DNA of 64,000 nt from contig NZ_CP154826.1 in the NCBI RefSeq assembly GCF_039613825.1, positions 744,001 through 808,000 on the forward strand, given 5' to 3'. The notes below the pieces were generated by a model. It had not been told where the DNA came from and did no database searches. It saw only the letters and a program-made list of their open reading frames with translations. Shown piece after piece: positions 24,671-33,351 of this stretch; the stretch's first letter is position 1; each line of letters opens with the position of its first letter. This stretch comes from Diaminobutyricibacter sp. McL0608. Its GTDB lineage: Bacteria; Actinomycetota; Actinomycetes; Actinomycetales; Microbacteriaceae. A program made the position numbers and the translations under genes.

Positions 24671-26719
24671 TTATCTCGTGGAAGCTGCGAAGAACTCGAC
24701 GCCCGTGACGTACGGGGAGGACATCCTGAAGTCGCTGGTGTCGATGACGCGACCGGCCGCGTCGAGTCGGAATCCGACAGTGTTGCCGTTCGGAACCCGG
24801 TATCCGATCACAGGTTTGCCGTCAGTGAAGCCGTCGAGCACGAAGACCTGGTCCTTCGAACTCCAGTAGGACATCGAGGTCAGTTCCTGGCCGGCCGAAG
24901 CGAACGGGCTGACAGGCGATCCGGTGCCCCACCACGCCCAGGGGCGACCCGTGCCGGGATGCCGCAAAACCAGGTCGGGCCGTCCGTCGCTGTTCAGGTC
25001 AGCGACCCCGACGAGGCGCATGCCTGCGGCGTCCTTCGCGCCCATCAGAGTGCCGGCCTCGCCGAGTGTCGTGCCTTGCTCCGTCTTCGCCCGGATGATG
25101 ATCGATCCATCTGTGGTCTGGGCCAGGATCGCGGCAATGGTGCCGGGGATGCCGCGTGCATAAGCGAGGGCGACCACGTCGGTCGCCGCGTCTTCGGCGA
25201 TCACCGTCGGGCCATCGAGCGTGTTCGTCCGGTCGTCGAACTGGCTGTAGAAGATGTCCCGTCCCCGAACGCCGATCAGGCCGTTGGTGCCCATCATGCC
25301 GAAATCGTGAACGGCGACAGTTTTGCTGCGGTCTCTCCAACCGGGTGAGAGGTACCGCCCGGCCGAAAGGTCGATCACGCCGCTCTTCGTGGGATACATC
25401 GCGACGGTGTTCTTGTCGGCGGCGAGTATCAGCCATTCGGGATGCGCGTCGCCGTCCCAGTCGTGAGCAGGGCGCGCTCCGCGGTCGTTGAGCGCATCGC
25501 CAAGCCGGATGCGCGGCGCGACGGTGGCGTGATTGCCCGCGCGAGTATCGGCCACCAGTACTCCGGTACGGCGAAGCCGCCCCAGCAGCTGATCGACGGA
25601 TGCGTCGGGATATCGAGACCGGAGGACTGCGAACGCTCCCGCGACCTGTGGTGCAGCGAACGAGGTTCCGTGCAGCGGTCCCGTCGTCGGGAGGCCGTTC
25701 GGGGTCATCCAGCCACCCCAGATGGCATCAGGGTTGTCGAGCGCGCCGCCCGCTCCGACAGGGGCGAGGAGGTCGACCCGGGCCGATGCATTCGAGTAGT
25801 CGGTCAGCGCGCTCTTATCCGTGACACTGGTCGCGCCCACTGCGATGGTCTCGTCTGCGCATGCCCACGACCCGATCGCATCCGTGGCGCCGTCATTGCC
25901 GGCGGCGACGACCACAGCGATGCCGGCCGCACGCAGTTGTGCAGCGGGCTCGGCAAACCCCTTGCCTTCTGCCGTCGGACACTCCTCGCCGTCGTGAACC
26001 AGTGTGTTCGACGCAGAGATGTTGACAGCGGCGACGTGGTACTTCTTCGCCAGCACGGTGAGTGTGTAGTCCAGTGCTGCGACCACGCCCTCATAGGCCC
26101 AACCGTTGCGGTTCCCGACTTTCAACAGGGCCAGTTGCGCCTTCTGCGCTACGCCGGCGGCTGTGACCGCCACCTGGCCGTTGCTCACTGTGCGCGGGGT
26201 CCCTGCTGCGATCGATGCGGTCACCGTGCCGTGAGTCTCATGGCAGGTCTGACCGGGACCGGCCACGCACTCCCTGCTGTACTGCGACGTGCCGGGACCG
26301 ATCGTTCGCACATAAGGAATGCCGGGTGTCGTCTTTGCTGACGACCCGCAGAGATGTCGGTCCCGGGGGTCGACTCCCACGACCTCCCCGAGACCGAAGC
26401 ACGCTTCTTCGACCACCCGGCCGGCGAGCATCGGATGAGACGTGTCGAACGCTCCATCGATGACGACGATCATCTGCCCGGCCCCGGAGTATGTCTTTCC
26501 GTCGTTGCCGAGAAATGTCCCGTCATCGCCGCCGCCGAGGTTCGCGTTCACGGAGGCGACGGCCGCCCAGCCCGCCGCGGCTGCGGTGGTGGCCCCGCTC
26601 AGCACGATGAACGCGGTCACCAGAACGCCGGCCGTGAGGCCGAGCCGTCGTCTCTGCCCCGCACCGCGAGATGACGGTGCAATGCGTGGTCGTGTAGCCG
26701 GCTGATGCATATAAGACAT
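24671..26719 (-). CDS. Secreted subtilisin-like serine protease with FG-GAP/VCBS-type tail
   Basis: A 682-residue S8 peptidase. Basic N-region and signal helix are at 22-49. The catalytic triad is D88 (VVIDGAFD), H163 (THGTVTAS) and S353 (GTSFAAPQVAG), with oxyanion N275 (AAGNDG). The domain ends near 410. The C-terminal part contains FG-GAP/VCBS-like calcium-type repeats (HDWDGDAHPEWLI, ADLNSDGRPDLVL), which suggest a propeller for substrate or wall binding. No LPxTG signal is present. ATG at 26719 is supported by a -10 box 8 nt upstream (near-leaderless start). The promoter carries a LacI-type half-site identical to one at the alpha-glucosidase locus. It may process the adjacent wall protein; this is unproven. 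Confidence 0.88.
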   Translation of the reverse strand: MSYMHQPATRPRIAPSSRGAGQRRRLGLTAGVLVTAFIVLSGATTAAAAGWAAVASVNANLGGGDDGTFLGNDGKTYSGAGQMIVVIDGAFDTSHPMLAGRVVEEACFGLGEVVGVDPRDRHLCGSSAKTTPGIPYVRTIGPGTSQYSRECVAGPGQTCHETHGTVTASIAAGTPRTVSNGQVAVTAAGVAQKAQLALLKVGNRNGWAYEGVVAALDYTLTVLAKKYHVAAVNISASNTLVHDGEECPTAEGKGFAEPAAQLRAAGIAVVVAAGNDGATDAIGSWACADETIAVGATSVTDKSALTDYSNASARVDLLAPVGAGGALDNPDAIWGGWMTPNGLPTTGPLHGTSFAAPQVAGAFAVLRSRYPDASVDQLLGRLRRTGVLVADTRAGNHATVAPRIRLGDALNDRGARPAHDWDGDAHPEWLILAADKNTVAMYPTKSGVIDLSAGRYLSPGWRDRSKTVAVHDFGMMGTNGLIGVRGRDIFYSQFDDRTNTLDGPTVIAEDAATDVVALAYARGIPGTIAAILAQTTDGSIIIRAKTEQGTTLGEAGTLMGAKDAAGMRLVGVADLNSDGRPDLVLRHPGTGRPWAWWGTGSPVSPFASAGQELTSMSYWSSKDQVFVLDGFTDGKPVIGYRVPNGNTVGFRLDAAGRVIDTSDFRMSSPYVTGVEFFAASTR

Positions 26720-26727
26720 CTAAGCAC

Positions 26728-26756
26728 AGGGTACATACGCATGAAAACGCTTGCAA
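26728..26756 (-). promoter_or_regulatory. Subtilase promoter with TGCAAGCGTTTT site
   Basis: On the minus strand TTGCAA (26751-26756) and TACCCT (26728-26733) are 17 nt apart, placing transcription start within a few nt of the ATG. The -35 box is inside TGCAAGCGTTTT (26744-26755), the same 12-mer as at 33352-33363 in the alpha-glucosidase operator. Confidence 0.6.
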
Positions 26757-26790
26757 TTGAATCCGGGCATAATGATCGATGCGAACGTGT

Positions 26791-26841
26791 TATATAGCTT
26801 GGCTCTTGAATTAGATAGTTGAGCTATATATAATGAGAAGG
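26791..26841 (+). promoter_or_regulatory. marR promoter and inverted-repeat operator
   Basis: TTGAAT (26806-26811) and a perfect TATAAT (26829-26834) are separated by 17 nt. TATATAGCT (26791-26799) and AGCTATATA (26822-26830) form an inverted repeat that brackets the promoter and overlaps the -10, as expected for MarR autorepression. The region is strikingly AT-rich. GAAGG at 26837 is the ribosome site. Confidence 0.8.
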
Positions 26842-26846
26842 TACCC

Positions 26847-27362
26847 ATGGACACTGCACTGAACATCCCAGCCACACAGAAGGCCACACTCACCATGACG
26901 ACCGACGCGGAACTCCAGAGAATCCTCGTCGACCTCGTCGTCACCAGTCATCGCCTCGCCCGTCTCGCCGCGCGCGTCACGGGCAGCACGGAGTCGCCGG
27001 CCATCTGGCGCACGCTGAGCGTGCTCACCTCGAGTGGCCCCCTGCGTCTCGGCGAACTCGCCTCGCACAGCCGCGTCTCCCAGCCGACGATGACCAAGAT
27101 CGTCCGCAACCTGGTCGAGACCGAATGGGTCAAGCGCATTGCCGACAGCGACGATGCGCGGGCCTGGCAGATCGCCATCACTGCGAAGGGCGCGGGGGCG
27201 CTCGAGGACTGGCGCGACCAGATGTCGAAGGCTCTCCTGCCGATGTTCGCCGACCTCTCCGACGACGAGGTCGATTCACTGCGGCACGCTGTCGAGATCA
27301 TCGGCTCACGCGTCGAACTGACGGATGCCGCTTCCGCCGCACTACGAGGGAACACGAACTAA
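26847..27362 (+). CDS. MarR-family transcriptional regulator
   Basis: A 171-residue winged-helix regulator: the first helix region LVDLVVTSHRLARLA, recognition helix in LASHSRVSQPTMTKIVRNLV, wing with SDDARAWQIAIT, and dimerisation helices at both ends. An alternative ATG 48 nt downstream (MTTDAEL) is possible; the upstream ATG has the better ribosome site. It stands 4 nt ahead of an MFS exporter gene, the usual pairing of a repressor with the drug pump it controls. Its own promoter carries an inverted repeat. Confidence 0.92.
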   Translation: MDTALNIPATQKATLTMTTDAELQRILVDLVVTSHRLARLAARVTGSTESPAIWRTLSVLTSSGPLRLGELASHSRVSQPTMTKIVRNLVETEWVKRIADSDDARAWQIAITAKGAGALEDWRDQMSKALLPMFADLSDDEVDSLRHAVEIIGSRVELTDAASAALRGNTN

Positions 27363-27366
27363 ACAC

Positions 27367-28602
27367 ATGACACACGACAAACCCGCAAGCATCCTCTCCC
27401 AGCCCACCGCCGTCTGGGCCGTGGCGTTCGCCTCCGTGATCGCATTCATGGGCATCGGCCTCGTCGACCCGATCCTGCCCGCGATCGCGCACAGCCTCCA
27501 GGCCAGCCCGACGCAGACGGAGATGCTGTTCACCAGCTATCTCCTCATCACCGGCGTGGCCATGTTCTTCACGAGCTGGCTGTCCAGCCGCATCGGCGCC
27601 AAGCGCACCCTCCTGATCGGACTCGCGCTGATCGTCGTCTTCGCGCTCGCTGCCGGCCTCTCCCAGAACGTCGAATCGATCATCGGATTCCGCGCCGGCT
27701 GGGGACTCGGCAACGCGCTCTTCATCTCGACAGCGCTCGCGACGATCGTCGGCGCAGCGTCCGGCGGAACCTCGTCGGCGATCATCCTCTACGAGGCGGC
27801 CCTCGGCCTCGGCATCGCGATCGGGCCACTGCTCGGCGGCCTCCTCGGCAGCTGGAGCTGGCGCGGACCCTTCTTCGGCACCGCGACGCTCATGGCGATC
27901 GGCTTCATCGCGATCGCGACCCTGCTGCGCAAGGACCCGGAGGGCAAGCTCACTCCGACGCCGGTCTCCGCACCGTTCCGGGCGCTCGCGATCCCGTCGC
28001 TCGGCTTCCTCGCCGCGGCCGCCCTCTTCTACAACATCGGCTTCTTCGTGCTGCTCGCCTACACGCCGTTCGCCCTCGTGCCGCTCGGCGTCTCGAGCGC
28101 GATCAGCCTGGGCTTCATCTTCTTCGGCTGGGGTGTCTCGCTCGCGGTCACCTCCGTGTGGGTCGCTCCGCTGCTCACCCGATGGCTGCCCCGCACCCGC
28201 GTGCTGTGGATCATCATGCCGCTCCTCGCCGTCGACCTGGCCGCCGCGGGCCTCGCCATCCACTCGGTGGTCGGGCTGATCGTCTGCGTCATCGTCGGCG
28301 GCCTGCTGCTGGGCATCCTGAACACGGTGCTCACCGAGTCCGTCATGGAGGCGACGGATCTGCCCCGTGCCGTCGCATCCAGTGCCTATTCCGGCGTGCG
28401 GTTCCTCGGCGGAGCGATCGCGCCACCCGCTGCGACGATCCTGGCCGCGACCTTCACCGCCGCGACTCCGTTCTACGCTGCGGCCATCTCGGTCCTCGTG
28501 GCGACCGCTCTCATCATGATCGGTCACCGCTACCTCAAGCGCGTCGACGGCGTCGACGAGTCGCTCCTCGAAGAGGCCGAGGCGCTCACCGCCGCGAACT
28601 GA
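27367..28602 (+). CDS. MFS transporter, DHA1-type (probable drug exporter)
   Basis: A 411-residue protein with twelve predicted transmembrane helices. MGIGLVDPILPAIAHSL and SYLLITGVAMFFTSWLSSRIGAKRTLLIGL hold the first helix and the motif-A loop, and YEAALGLGIAIGPLLGG is antiporter motif C, which marks proton-coupled export. It is co-transcribed with the MarR regulator. The substrate is not predictable. A hairpin with the CGAGCACAGG arms follows. Confidence 0.9.
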   Translation: MTHDKPASILSQPTAVWAVAFASVIAFMGIGLVDPILPAIAHSLQASPTQTEMLFTSYLLITGVAMFFTSWLSSRIGAKRTLLIGLALIVVFALAAGLSQNVESIIGFRAGWGLGNALFISTALATIVGAASGGTSSAIILYEAALGLGIAIGPLLGGLLGSWSWRGPFFGTATLMAIGFIAIATLLRKDPEGKLTPTPVSAPFRALAIPSLGFLAAAALFYNIGFFVLLAYTPFALVPLGVSSAISLGFIFFGWGVSLAVTSVWVAPLLTRWLPRTRVLWIIMPLLAVDLAAAGLAIHSVVGLIVCVIVGGLLLGILNTVLTESVMEATDLPRAVASSAYSGVRFLGGAIAPPAATILAATFTAATPFYAAAISVLVATALIMIGHRYLKRVDGVDESLLEEAEALTAAN

Positions 28603-28614
28603 GGCACGAACAAC

Positions 28615-28671
28615 CGAGCACAGGAAAAAGCTCCCCAAACGACGCGTTTGAGCAGCTTTTTCCTGTGCTCG
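28615..28671. terminator. Bidirectional hairpin, CGAGCACAGG family
   Basis: Perfect 18-bp arms, CGAGCACAGGAAAAAGCT (28615-28632) and its complement (28654-28671), with AAACG/CGTTT pairing inside the loop. It separates the convergent MFS and LacI genes. The outer ten bases match hairpins at 4351 and 47127. Confidence 0.85.
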
Positions 28672-28678
28672 GCAGGCT

Positions 28679-29686
28679 CTAGCGCGGGGGAGCGGTGCTC
28701 GTGCGCTCGATCAGCGTCACGGGCATCTTGAGGGAGCGGGCGCGCGGCTCACCGCCGTTCAGCTCGTCCAGCAGGATGCGCGCAGCCGCCGCGCCCTGCT
28801 CGAACGGGTCCTGCGCCATCGTCGTCAGTCCGAACGACTCGCTGAAGTCGTGATTGTCGATCCCGATCACCGACAGGTCGTCCGGCACGCGCAGTCCGTG
28901 GTCCATCGCGGCGAGGATCGCGCCCATCGCCATCTCGTCGGAGCCGGCGAAAACCGCGCTCGGACGTGGACCCGGCCGATCGAGCAGGCTGTTCATCGAC
29001 GCCCGGCTCACCGGGAGCGAGAAGCCACCCGGGATGATCCAGTCGCGACGAACCGGAATCCCCGCATCCCGCAACGCGTCCTGGAATCCGTGCATCCTCC
29101 CGATCGGAACCTGACGGTTGAGTCCCTCCTCGTCCTCGCCGCCGAGATGGGCGATGTCCCGGTGCCCGAGCGCGATCAGGTGCTCGGTGGCGCGCCGGGC
29201 GGTTCCGCGCTCATCGATCCCGACACTGCGGAGGCCGCGGACCGGGCCGCCGACGACGATGGTGGGGTGCCCGGTGGAGGCGAGCTGGTGGCGCTCGTCC
29301 GACGTGAAGTCCAGGCACAGCGCGAGCAGCGCATCCGTGCGCTTCCGCAGGATCGTGCGATGGAACACCCGCTCACGGTCGCCGCGATGCCCGCCGAGGT
29401 TGAACAGGATCATGTCGTAGCTGGCCGAGCGCAGTTCCGCGTCGACGCCCTCGAGCACGGACGTGTAGAACCAGCGGCTCACCGACGGGACGACCACGCC
29501 CATCGCGAGCGTGCGACCGCTGGCGAGGCCCGACGCGCTCGACGACGCGACGTAACCGAGTTCATCCGCTGCCCTCCGCACGCGTGCGCGGGTGTTGTCG
29601 GAGACGTTCGGAAGCCCGCGAAGAGCGCGTGACACCGTCGCCGTGGACACGCCCGTCGCTCGCGCGACCTCGTCGATGCCAGCCAC
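28679..29686 (-). CDS. LacI-family regulator of the alpha-glucoside operon
   Basis: A 335-residue repressor beginning with its helix-turn-helix (IDEVARATGVSTATVSRALRG) and the hinge ASGLASGRTLAMGVVV. The effector domain contains IDNHDFSESFGLTTMAQDP near the end. The GTG start leaves a protein with no extra N-terminus. It is the last gene of the transporter operon that begins at 33275, so it is probably co-expressed with its targets. It likely binds the TGCAAGCG sites between the binding-protein and alpha-glucosidase genes, with maltose- or trehalose-type sugars as inducer (inference). Confidence 0.92.
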   Translation of the reverse strand: MAGIDEVARATGVSTATVSRALRGLPNVSDNTRARVRRAADELGYVASSSASGLASGRTLAMGVVVPSVSRWFYTSVLEGVDAELRSASYDMILFNLGGHRGDRERVFHRTILRKRTDALLALCLDFTSDERHQLASTGHPTIVVGGPVRGLRSVGIDERGTARRATEHLIALGHRDIAHLGGEDEEGLNRQVPIGRMHGFQDALRDAGIPVRRDWIIPGGFSLPVSRASMNSLLDRPGPRPSAVFAGSDEMAMGAILAAMDHGLRVPDDLSVIGIDNHDFSESFGLTTMAQDPFEQGAAAARILLDELNGGEPRARSLKMPVTLIERTSTAPPR

Positions 29687-29706
29687 TGTGAGTCACCACT
29701 CCGTCG

Positions 29707-29937
29707 TCAGGAACCCTTGGAGGGCCGGTCCTGAGCCTGCAGGGCGGCGTCGCGCATGCGGATGCGCGCCCGCCACAGCAGACCGAGGGTGATGACGAGA
29801 ACGAGCAGCGTCAACGCCCAGCCAAGGGCATCGGTGCCCGTGAGCTCGCTCACGATCGTAACGATAAGGAACACGAAGGCGAAGAACCCGACGAGGCCGA
29901 TGCCCACATCCACGTAGTAGCGCGGATCCCTGCGCAT
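29707..29937 (-). CDS. Small membrane protein of the alpha-glucoside ABC operon
   Basis: A 76-residue protein with two predicted transmembrane helices, GIGLVGFFAFVFLIVTIVSEL and LGWALTLLVLVITLGLLWRA, and a charged C-terminal tail (RIRMRDAALQAQDRPSKGS). Its ATG lies 3 nt after the permease stop, and the LacI gene follows by 20 nt, so it belongs to the operon. No family is recognised. Reading-frame conservation of clear membrane helices argues that it is real. A structural accessory to the permeases is possible but unproven. Confidence 0.75.
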   Translation of the reverse strand: MRRDPRYYVDVGIGLVGFFAFVFLIVTIVSELTGTDALGWALTLLVLVITLGLLWRARIRMRDAALQAQDRPSKGS

Positions 29938-29940
29938 CGG

Positions 29941-30861
29941 TTATCCCTTCACGCCCCCGGCGGTGAGGCCGGCGACGATCCGTCGCTGGAAGACCAGCAC
30001 CAGGATGATGATCGGGATCGTCACGATGGTGCCCGCCGCCATGATCGTCGTGTACGGCTCCTCGTGGGGCTGGCTGCCGGTGAAGCTCGCGATCGCGACC
30101 GTCACCGGTTGCGTCGCGTCGCTGGACAGTTGGCTCGAGATGAGGAACTCGTTCCAGGAGGAGATGAACGCGAGGATCGCCGTCGTGAAGACGGCCGGCG
30201 CGGCCAGCGGAAGGATGATCTTCCGGAACGCCTGGGCCTGGGTGCACCCGTCGATCCTCGCCGACTCCTCGAGGTCCCACGGCATCTCGCGGAAGAACGA
30301 GGTGAGGGTGAAGACCGTCAGGGGCAGGACGAACGAGATCTCGGGGATGATCAGGGCCTGGTAGGTTCCGATCCAGCCGATGTTCGTGAACAGCTGGAAC
30401 AGCGGCGTGATGAGGGCGACGCCCGGGAACATCGAGGCGCCGAGGACGATGCCGAGAACGATCCCCTTGGCGAGGAAGTCGAGCCTGGCGAGCGCGTACG
30501 AGGCGAAGATACCGACTACGAGGCCGACGACCGTCACGCAGACACCGATGATGAGGCTGTTGATGATCGCCTGGACGAGGTGGTTGCCTCCGCTGGTGGA
30601 CAGCGCAGTCGCGTAGTTGTCCCAGGTGAAATGCGTCGGACCGGGTGTCGTCTCGAACGTGTACCCGACCTCGCGGAACGAGGTCACGATCATCCAGTAG
30701 AACGGGATGATGCACCAGAGCACGATGATCAGAGCGCTGACGCTGGTGCGGATGCCCTGGTTGCGGTTGCGCCGGCGGAACTTCTTCTTCGCCTCGACGT
30801 CGAGCGTGTGCGAGGGGCCTTTGCCCGAGGTGGCCGTTGAGGGGCTGGCTACGGTAGTCAT
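29941..30861 (-). CDS. Carbohydrate ABC transporter permease, MalG type
   Basis: A 306-residue permease with a 45-residue cytoplasmic N-terminus followed by six helices (VSALIIVLWCIIPFYWMIV first). The EAA loop is EESARIDGCTQAQAFRKIIL, followed by PLAAPAVFTTAILAFISSWNEFL. It overlaps the MalF-type gene by ATGA. No ATPase gene is in the operon, so a shared MsiK-like ATPase is expected. Confidence 0.92.
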   Translation of the reverse strand: MTTVASPSTATSGKGPSHTLDVEAKKKFRRRNRNQGIRTSVSALIIVLWCIIPFYWMIVTSFREVGYTFETTPGPTHFTWDNYATALSTSGGNHLVQAIINSLIIGVCVTVVGLVVGIFASYALARLDFLAKGIVLGIVLGASMFPGVALITPLFQLFTNIGWIGTYQALIIPEISFVLPLTVFTLTSFFREMPWDLEESARIDGCTQAQAFRKIILPLAAPAVFTTAILAFISSWNEFLISSQLSSDATQPVTVAIASFTGSQPHEEPYTTIMAAGTIVTIPIIILVLVFQRRIVAGLTAGGVKG

Positions 30862-31895
30862 TCTGCTTTCACACCCTTCTGCTGGTTCTCGGTCGTTCGC
30901 ACGACGTTCGCTCCGAGGAAGCGTACGAAGATGAATGCGACGAGGAAGATGATGAGGAACGTGATCGTCGACAGGGCTGAAGCACTGTTGAAGCCCTGCC
31001 TGATCTGTTTCACGACCAGGATCGAGAGGGTGGTCGTCGCATTACCGGTGCCACCACCGCCACCGGTGAGGATCTGAGGCAGATCGTAGATGCGGAGCGC
31101 GTCGAGCGTGCGGAACAGGATCGCGACCAGCAGGGCCGGCTTCACTAGGGGAAGCGTGATCTTCATGAACCTCTGGTAGGTCGTCGCCCCGTCCATCTTC
31201 GCGGCTTCGTACACCTCTTCGGGGATGATCTGCAGACCGGCCAGGATCAGGAGCGCCATGAACGGCGTGGTCTTCCACGTGTCGGCGATGATCACCGCGA
31301 AGCGGGAGGCCCACTCGTCACTCGTCCAGAGGATCTGAGTGTTGAGCATCACGTTCGCGATGCCGGCGGTCGAGAAGATGAAGAACCAGAGCTTGGCGGT
31401 CACCGCGGTGGGGATGGCCCACGGAACCAGGATCGCCGCGCGGACGAGGCCACGGCCCCGGAAGGTGCGGTTCATGATCAGCGCGAACCAGATGCCGAGG
31501 ATGGTCTCGAGGATGACCGTGGTGACCGTGAAGAAGAAGGTCACGAACACGGCGCCCCAGAACTGCGAGCCGAGGCTACCCGGCGGACAGGAGATGGTGG
31601 TGCCGTTGGGACCTGAGCACTGCTGGAACAGCCAGTGCGTGTAGTTCTGGAAGCCGGCGAAGCCTCCCTGGACGAACAGTCCGGTCGCCGGGTCGAGCCC
31701 GGCGTCCTTCTGGAACGACATGATCACGGCGCTGACGACCGGGTAGCCGATGACGATGGCCAGCATGACCAACGTCGGTGCGATCAGGTATATCGCCCAC
31801 CGAGCCTCGCGGCCCCTGGCCTTCTTGGCGCCCGCGCGGAGAGCCGGCTTCTTGGTGGGTGTCTCAGGTGGAGCGGCGACTTTCGAGGTAGACAT
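30858..31895 (-). CDS. Carbohydrate ABC transporter permease, MalF type
   Basis: A 345-residue permease: lysine/arginine-rich cytoplasmic head (about 1-35), then six or seven helices beginning WAIYLIAPTLVMLAIVIGYP. A periplasmic loop near residues 70-110 contains a cysteine pair (CSGPNGTTISC). The EAA loop is EAAKMDGATTYQRFMKITLP. It resembles trehalose/maltose permeases of actinobacteria (AglF/ThuF type). It follows the binding-protein gene after 96 nt and is coupled to the second permease. Confidence 0.92.
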   Translation of the reverse strand: MSTSKVAAPPETPTKKPALRAGAKKARGREARWAIYLIAPTLVMLAIVIGYPVVSAVIMSFQKDAGLDPATGLFVQGGFAGFQNYTHWLFQQCSGPNGTTISCPPGSLGSQFWGAVFVTFFFTVTTVILETILGIWFALIMNRTFRGRGLVRAAILVPWAIPTAVTAKLWFFIFSTAGIANVMLNTQILWTSDEWASRFAVIIADTWKTTPFMALLILAGLQIIPEEVYEAAKMDGATTYQRFMKITLPLVKPALLVAILFRTLDALRIYDLPQILTGGGGGTGNATTTLSILVVKQIRQGFNSASALSTITFLIIFLVAFIFVRFLGANVVRTTENQQKGVKAE

Positions 31896-31991
31896 CGGTG
31901 TCTCCTAGAGGTGGGGGAGCAAGTGGTTGGGAGGTGACCCGGGCGGTGGAGGGTTGAGACTCCACCGCCCGGGATCGACCGGTTCCCTGGA

Positions 31992-33275
31992 TCAGCCGCC
32001 GGCTGTCGCCGTCTGAATCGCGGCCGCCATGTCCTTCAGCGCCTGGTCAACAGTCTTGTCACCCTTCAGGGCGGCGTAGGTGTTGTCCTGAACGGCGGTG
32101 GTGATGGCCGGGTAGAACGGCGAGACCGGACGCGGGACCGCGTTCGCGATCGACGTCTTCAGGGTGGACAGGTACGGCAGCTGCGTGTTCAGCGTCGCGT
32201 CGTCGTACAGGGCGGAGAGCACCGGTGCCAGCGAACCCTGGGTCACGAAGAACTTCTGGGTCTCTTCGCTCTGCAGGAACTTCAGGAACTCGAATGCGGT
32301 CGCCTTGTGCTTGGAGTACACGCTGATCGCGGCGTTGTGGCCACCCAGGCTGGAGACACCAGGACCGCTCACACCCGGGAGGGGTGCGATGCCGAAGGTG
32401 TTCTTGACCGTCGAGCTGCCGTCGGTCTTGGCCAGGTTGTAGACGTACGGCCAGTTGCGCAGGAACAGGAGCTTTCCGGCTTCGAAAGCCATGCGGCCCT
32501 GCTCCTCCTGGAAGGTGATGGCGTCCTTGGGAATGTCACCGTTCTTGAACGCATCGGTCAGGCGGGTGAGCCCGGCCTTCGCTTCGGGGCTGTTGACCGT
32601 GACGGTCTTGCCGTCGTCGCCGACGACGGTGCCGCCGTTGGTGTTGATCGCCTCAGCCGCATTGACCGTCAGGCCTTCGTACTTGAAGAACTGGCCGGCG
32701 TAGCATCCGATGTTGTGCGCCTTGGCGGTCGCGCAGTCCTTGAGCATGTCGTCCCAGGTCGCGGGCGGCGTGGGTACCAGGTCTTTGCGGTAGTAGAGGA
32801 TGCCTCCATCCGTGGTCTGTGGTGCTGCGTATTGGGTGCCGTTGTACGTGCCGGCCTTGACGGTCGGAGCGAGGACCGCGGAGTTGTCCATCTTCAAACT
32901 GCCGGTCAGGGGTTGCAGCCAGCCCTTCGCGGCGAACTCGGCCGTCCACACCACGTCGACATCGACGACGTCGTAATTGGGGTCCTTCGCCTGGAAGTGC
33001 TGCACGAGGTCGTCGTGCTGCTGGTCCGCCTGGTCGGTCTGCTCCTTGAACGTGACCTTCTCGCTGGGATGTGCTGTATTCCATTTCTCGATGAGCGGGC
33101 GCACGACATTGCTGTTGTCCTTGCCCTGGACGTAGGTGATCGGACCCTTGCCCGTGAGGTTTGCGCCGGCGTCTCCGCCGGACGATCCACCAGATGACCC
33201 CCCGCCGGTACATCCGGCGAGTGCGATACCGAGGACGGCGACTCCGGCTATGACGGAGAGACGTGCTGCTTTCAT
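31992..33275 (-). CDS. Extracellular sugar-binding lipoprotein (maltose/trehalose type)
   Basis: A 427-residue family-1 binding protein. ATG at 33275 has GAGGAG upstream and gives MKAARLSVIAGVAVLGIALAGC, a lipoprotein signal with lipobox ALAGC, followed by a Gly/Ser linker. Mature features include DVVDVDVVWTAEFAAKGWL, GGILYYRKDLV and WPYVYNLAK, as in maltose- and trehalose-binding proteins. It is the first gene of the operon, divergent from the GH13 enzyme. The 96-nt gap to the permease gene contains nothing notable. Confidence 0.93.
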   Translation of the reverse strand: MKAARLSVIAGVAVLGIALAGCTGGGSSGGSSGGDAGANLTGKGPITYVQGKDNSNVVRPLIEKWNTAHPSEKVTFKEQTDQADQQHDDLVQHFQAKDPNYDVVDVDVVWTAEFAAKGWLQPLTGSLKMDNSAVLAPTVKAGTYNGTQYAAPQTTDGGILYYRKDLVPTPPATWDDMLKDCATAKAHNIGCYAGQFFKYEGLTVNAAEAINTNGGTVVGDDGKTVTVNSPEAKAGLTRLTDAFKNGDIPKDAITFQEEQGRMAFEAGKLLFLRNWPYVYNLAKTDGSSTVKNTFGIAPLPGVSGPGVSSLGGHNAAISVYSKHKATAFEFLKFLQSEETQKFFVTQGSLAPVLSALYDDATLNTQLPYLSTLKTSIANAVPRPVSPFYPAITTAVQDNTYAALKGDKTVDQALKDMAAAIQTATAGG

Positions 33276-33351
33276 TTCACTCCTCGTTGAGCTGCTTGGT
33301 GCAGGCGCGGTTGCGTCTTGGTTCGTCACGCTATACCGTGACCCGGGGATG

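Noticed and set aside
23357-25348. A 663-codon plus-strand frame over the wall protein and protease genes
   Set aside because: It crosses the terminator and both minus-strand genes and encodes no recognisable domain; the minus-strand frames have signal peptides, an LAxTG signal and a catalytic triad.
27298-28638. A 446-codon minus-strand frame opposite the MFS gene
   Set aside because: The product is an Arg/Glu/Asp-rich string typical of antisense of a membrane protein gene; the plus strand encodes twelve helices and a MarR partner.
29850-29865. ATCGTAACGAT inside the small membrane protein gene as a fourth GGTAWCGWTACC operator
   Set aside because: It lacks the outer GG/CC pairs of the dodecamer and lies inside coding sequence of a differently regulated operon.
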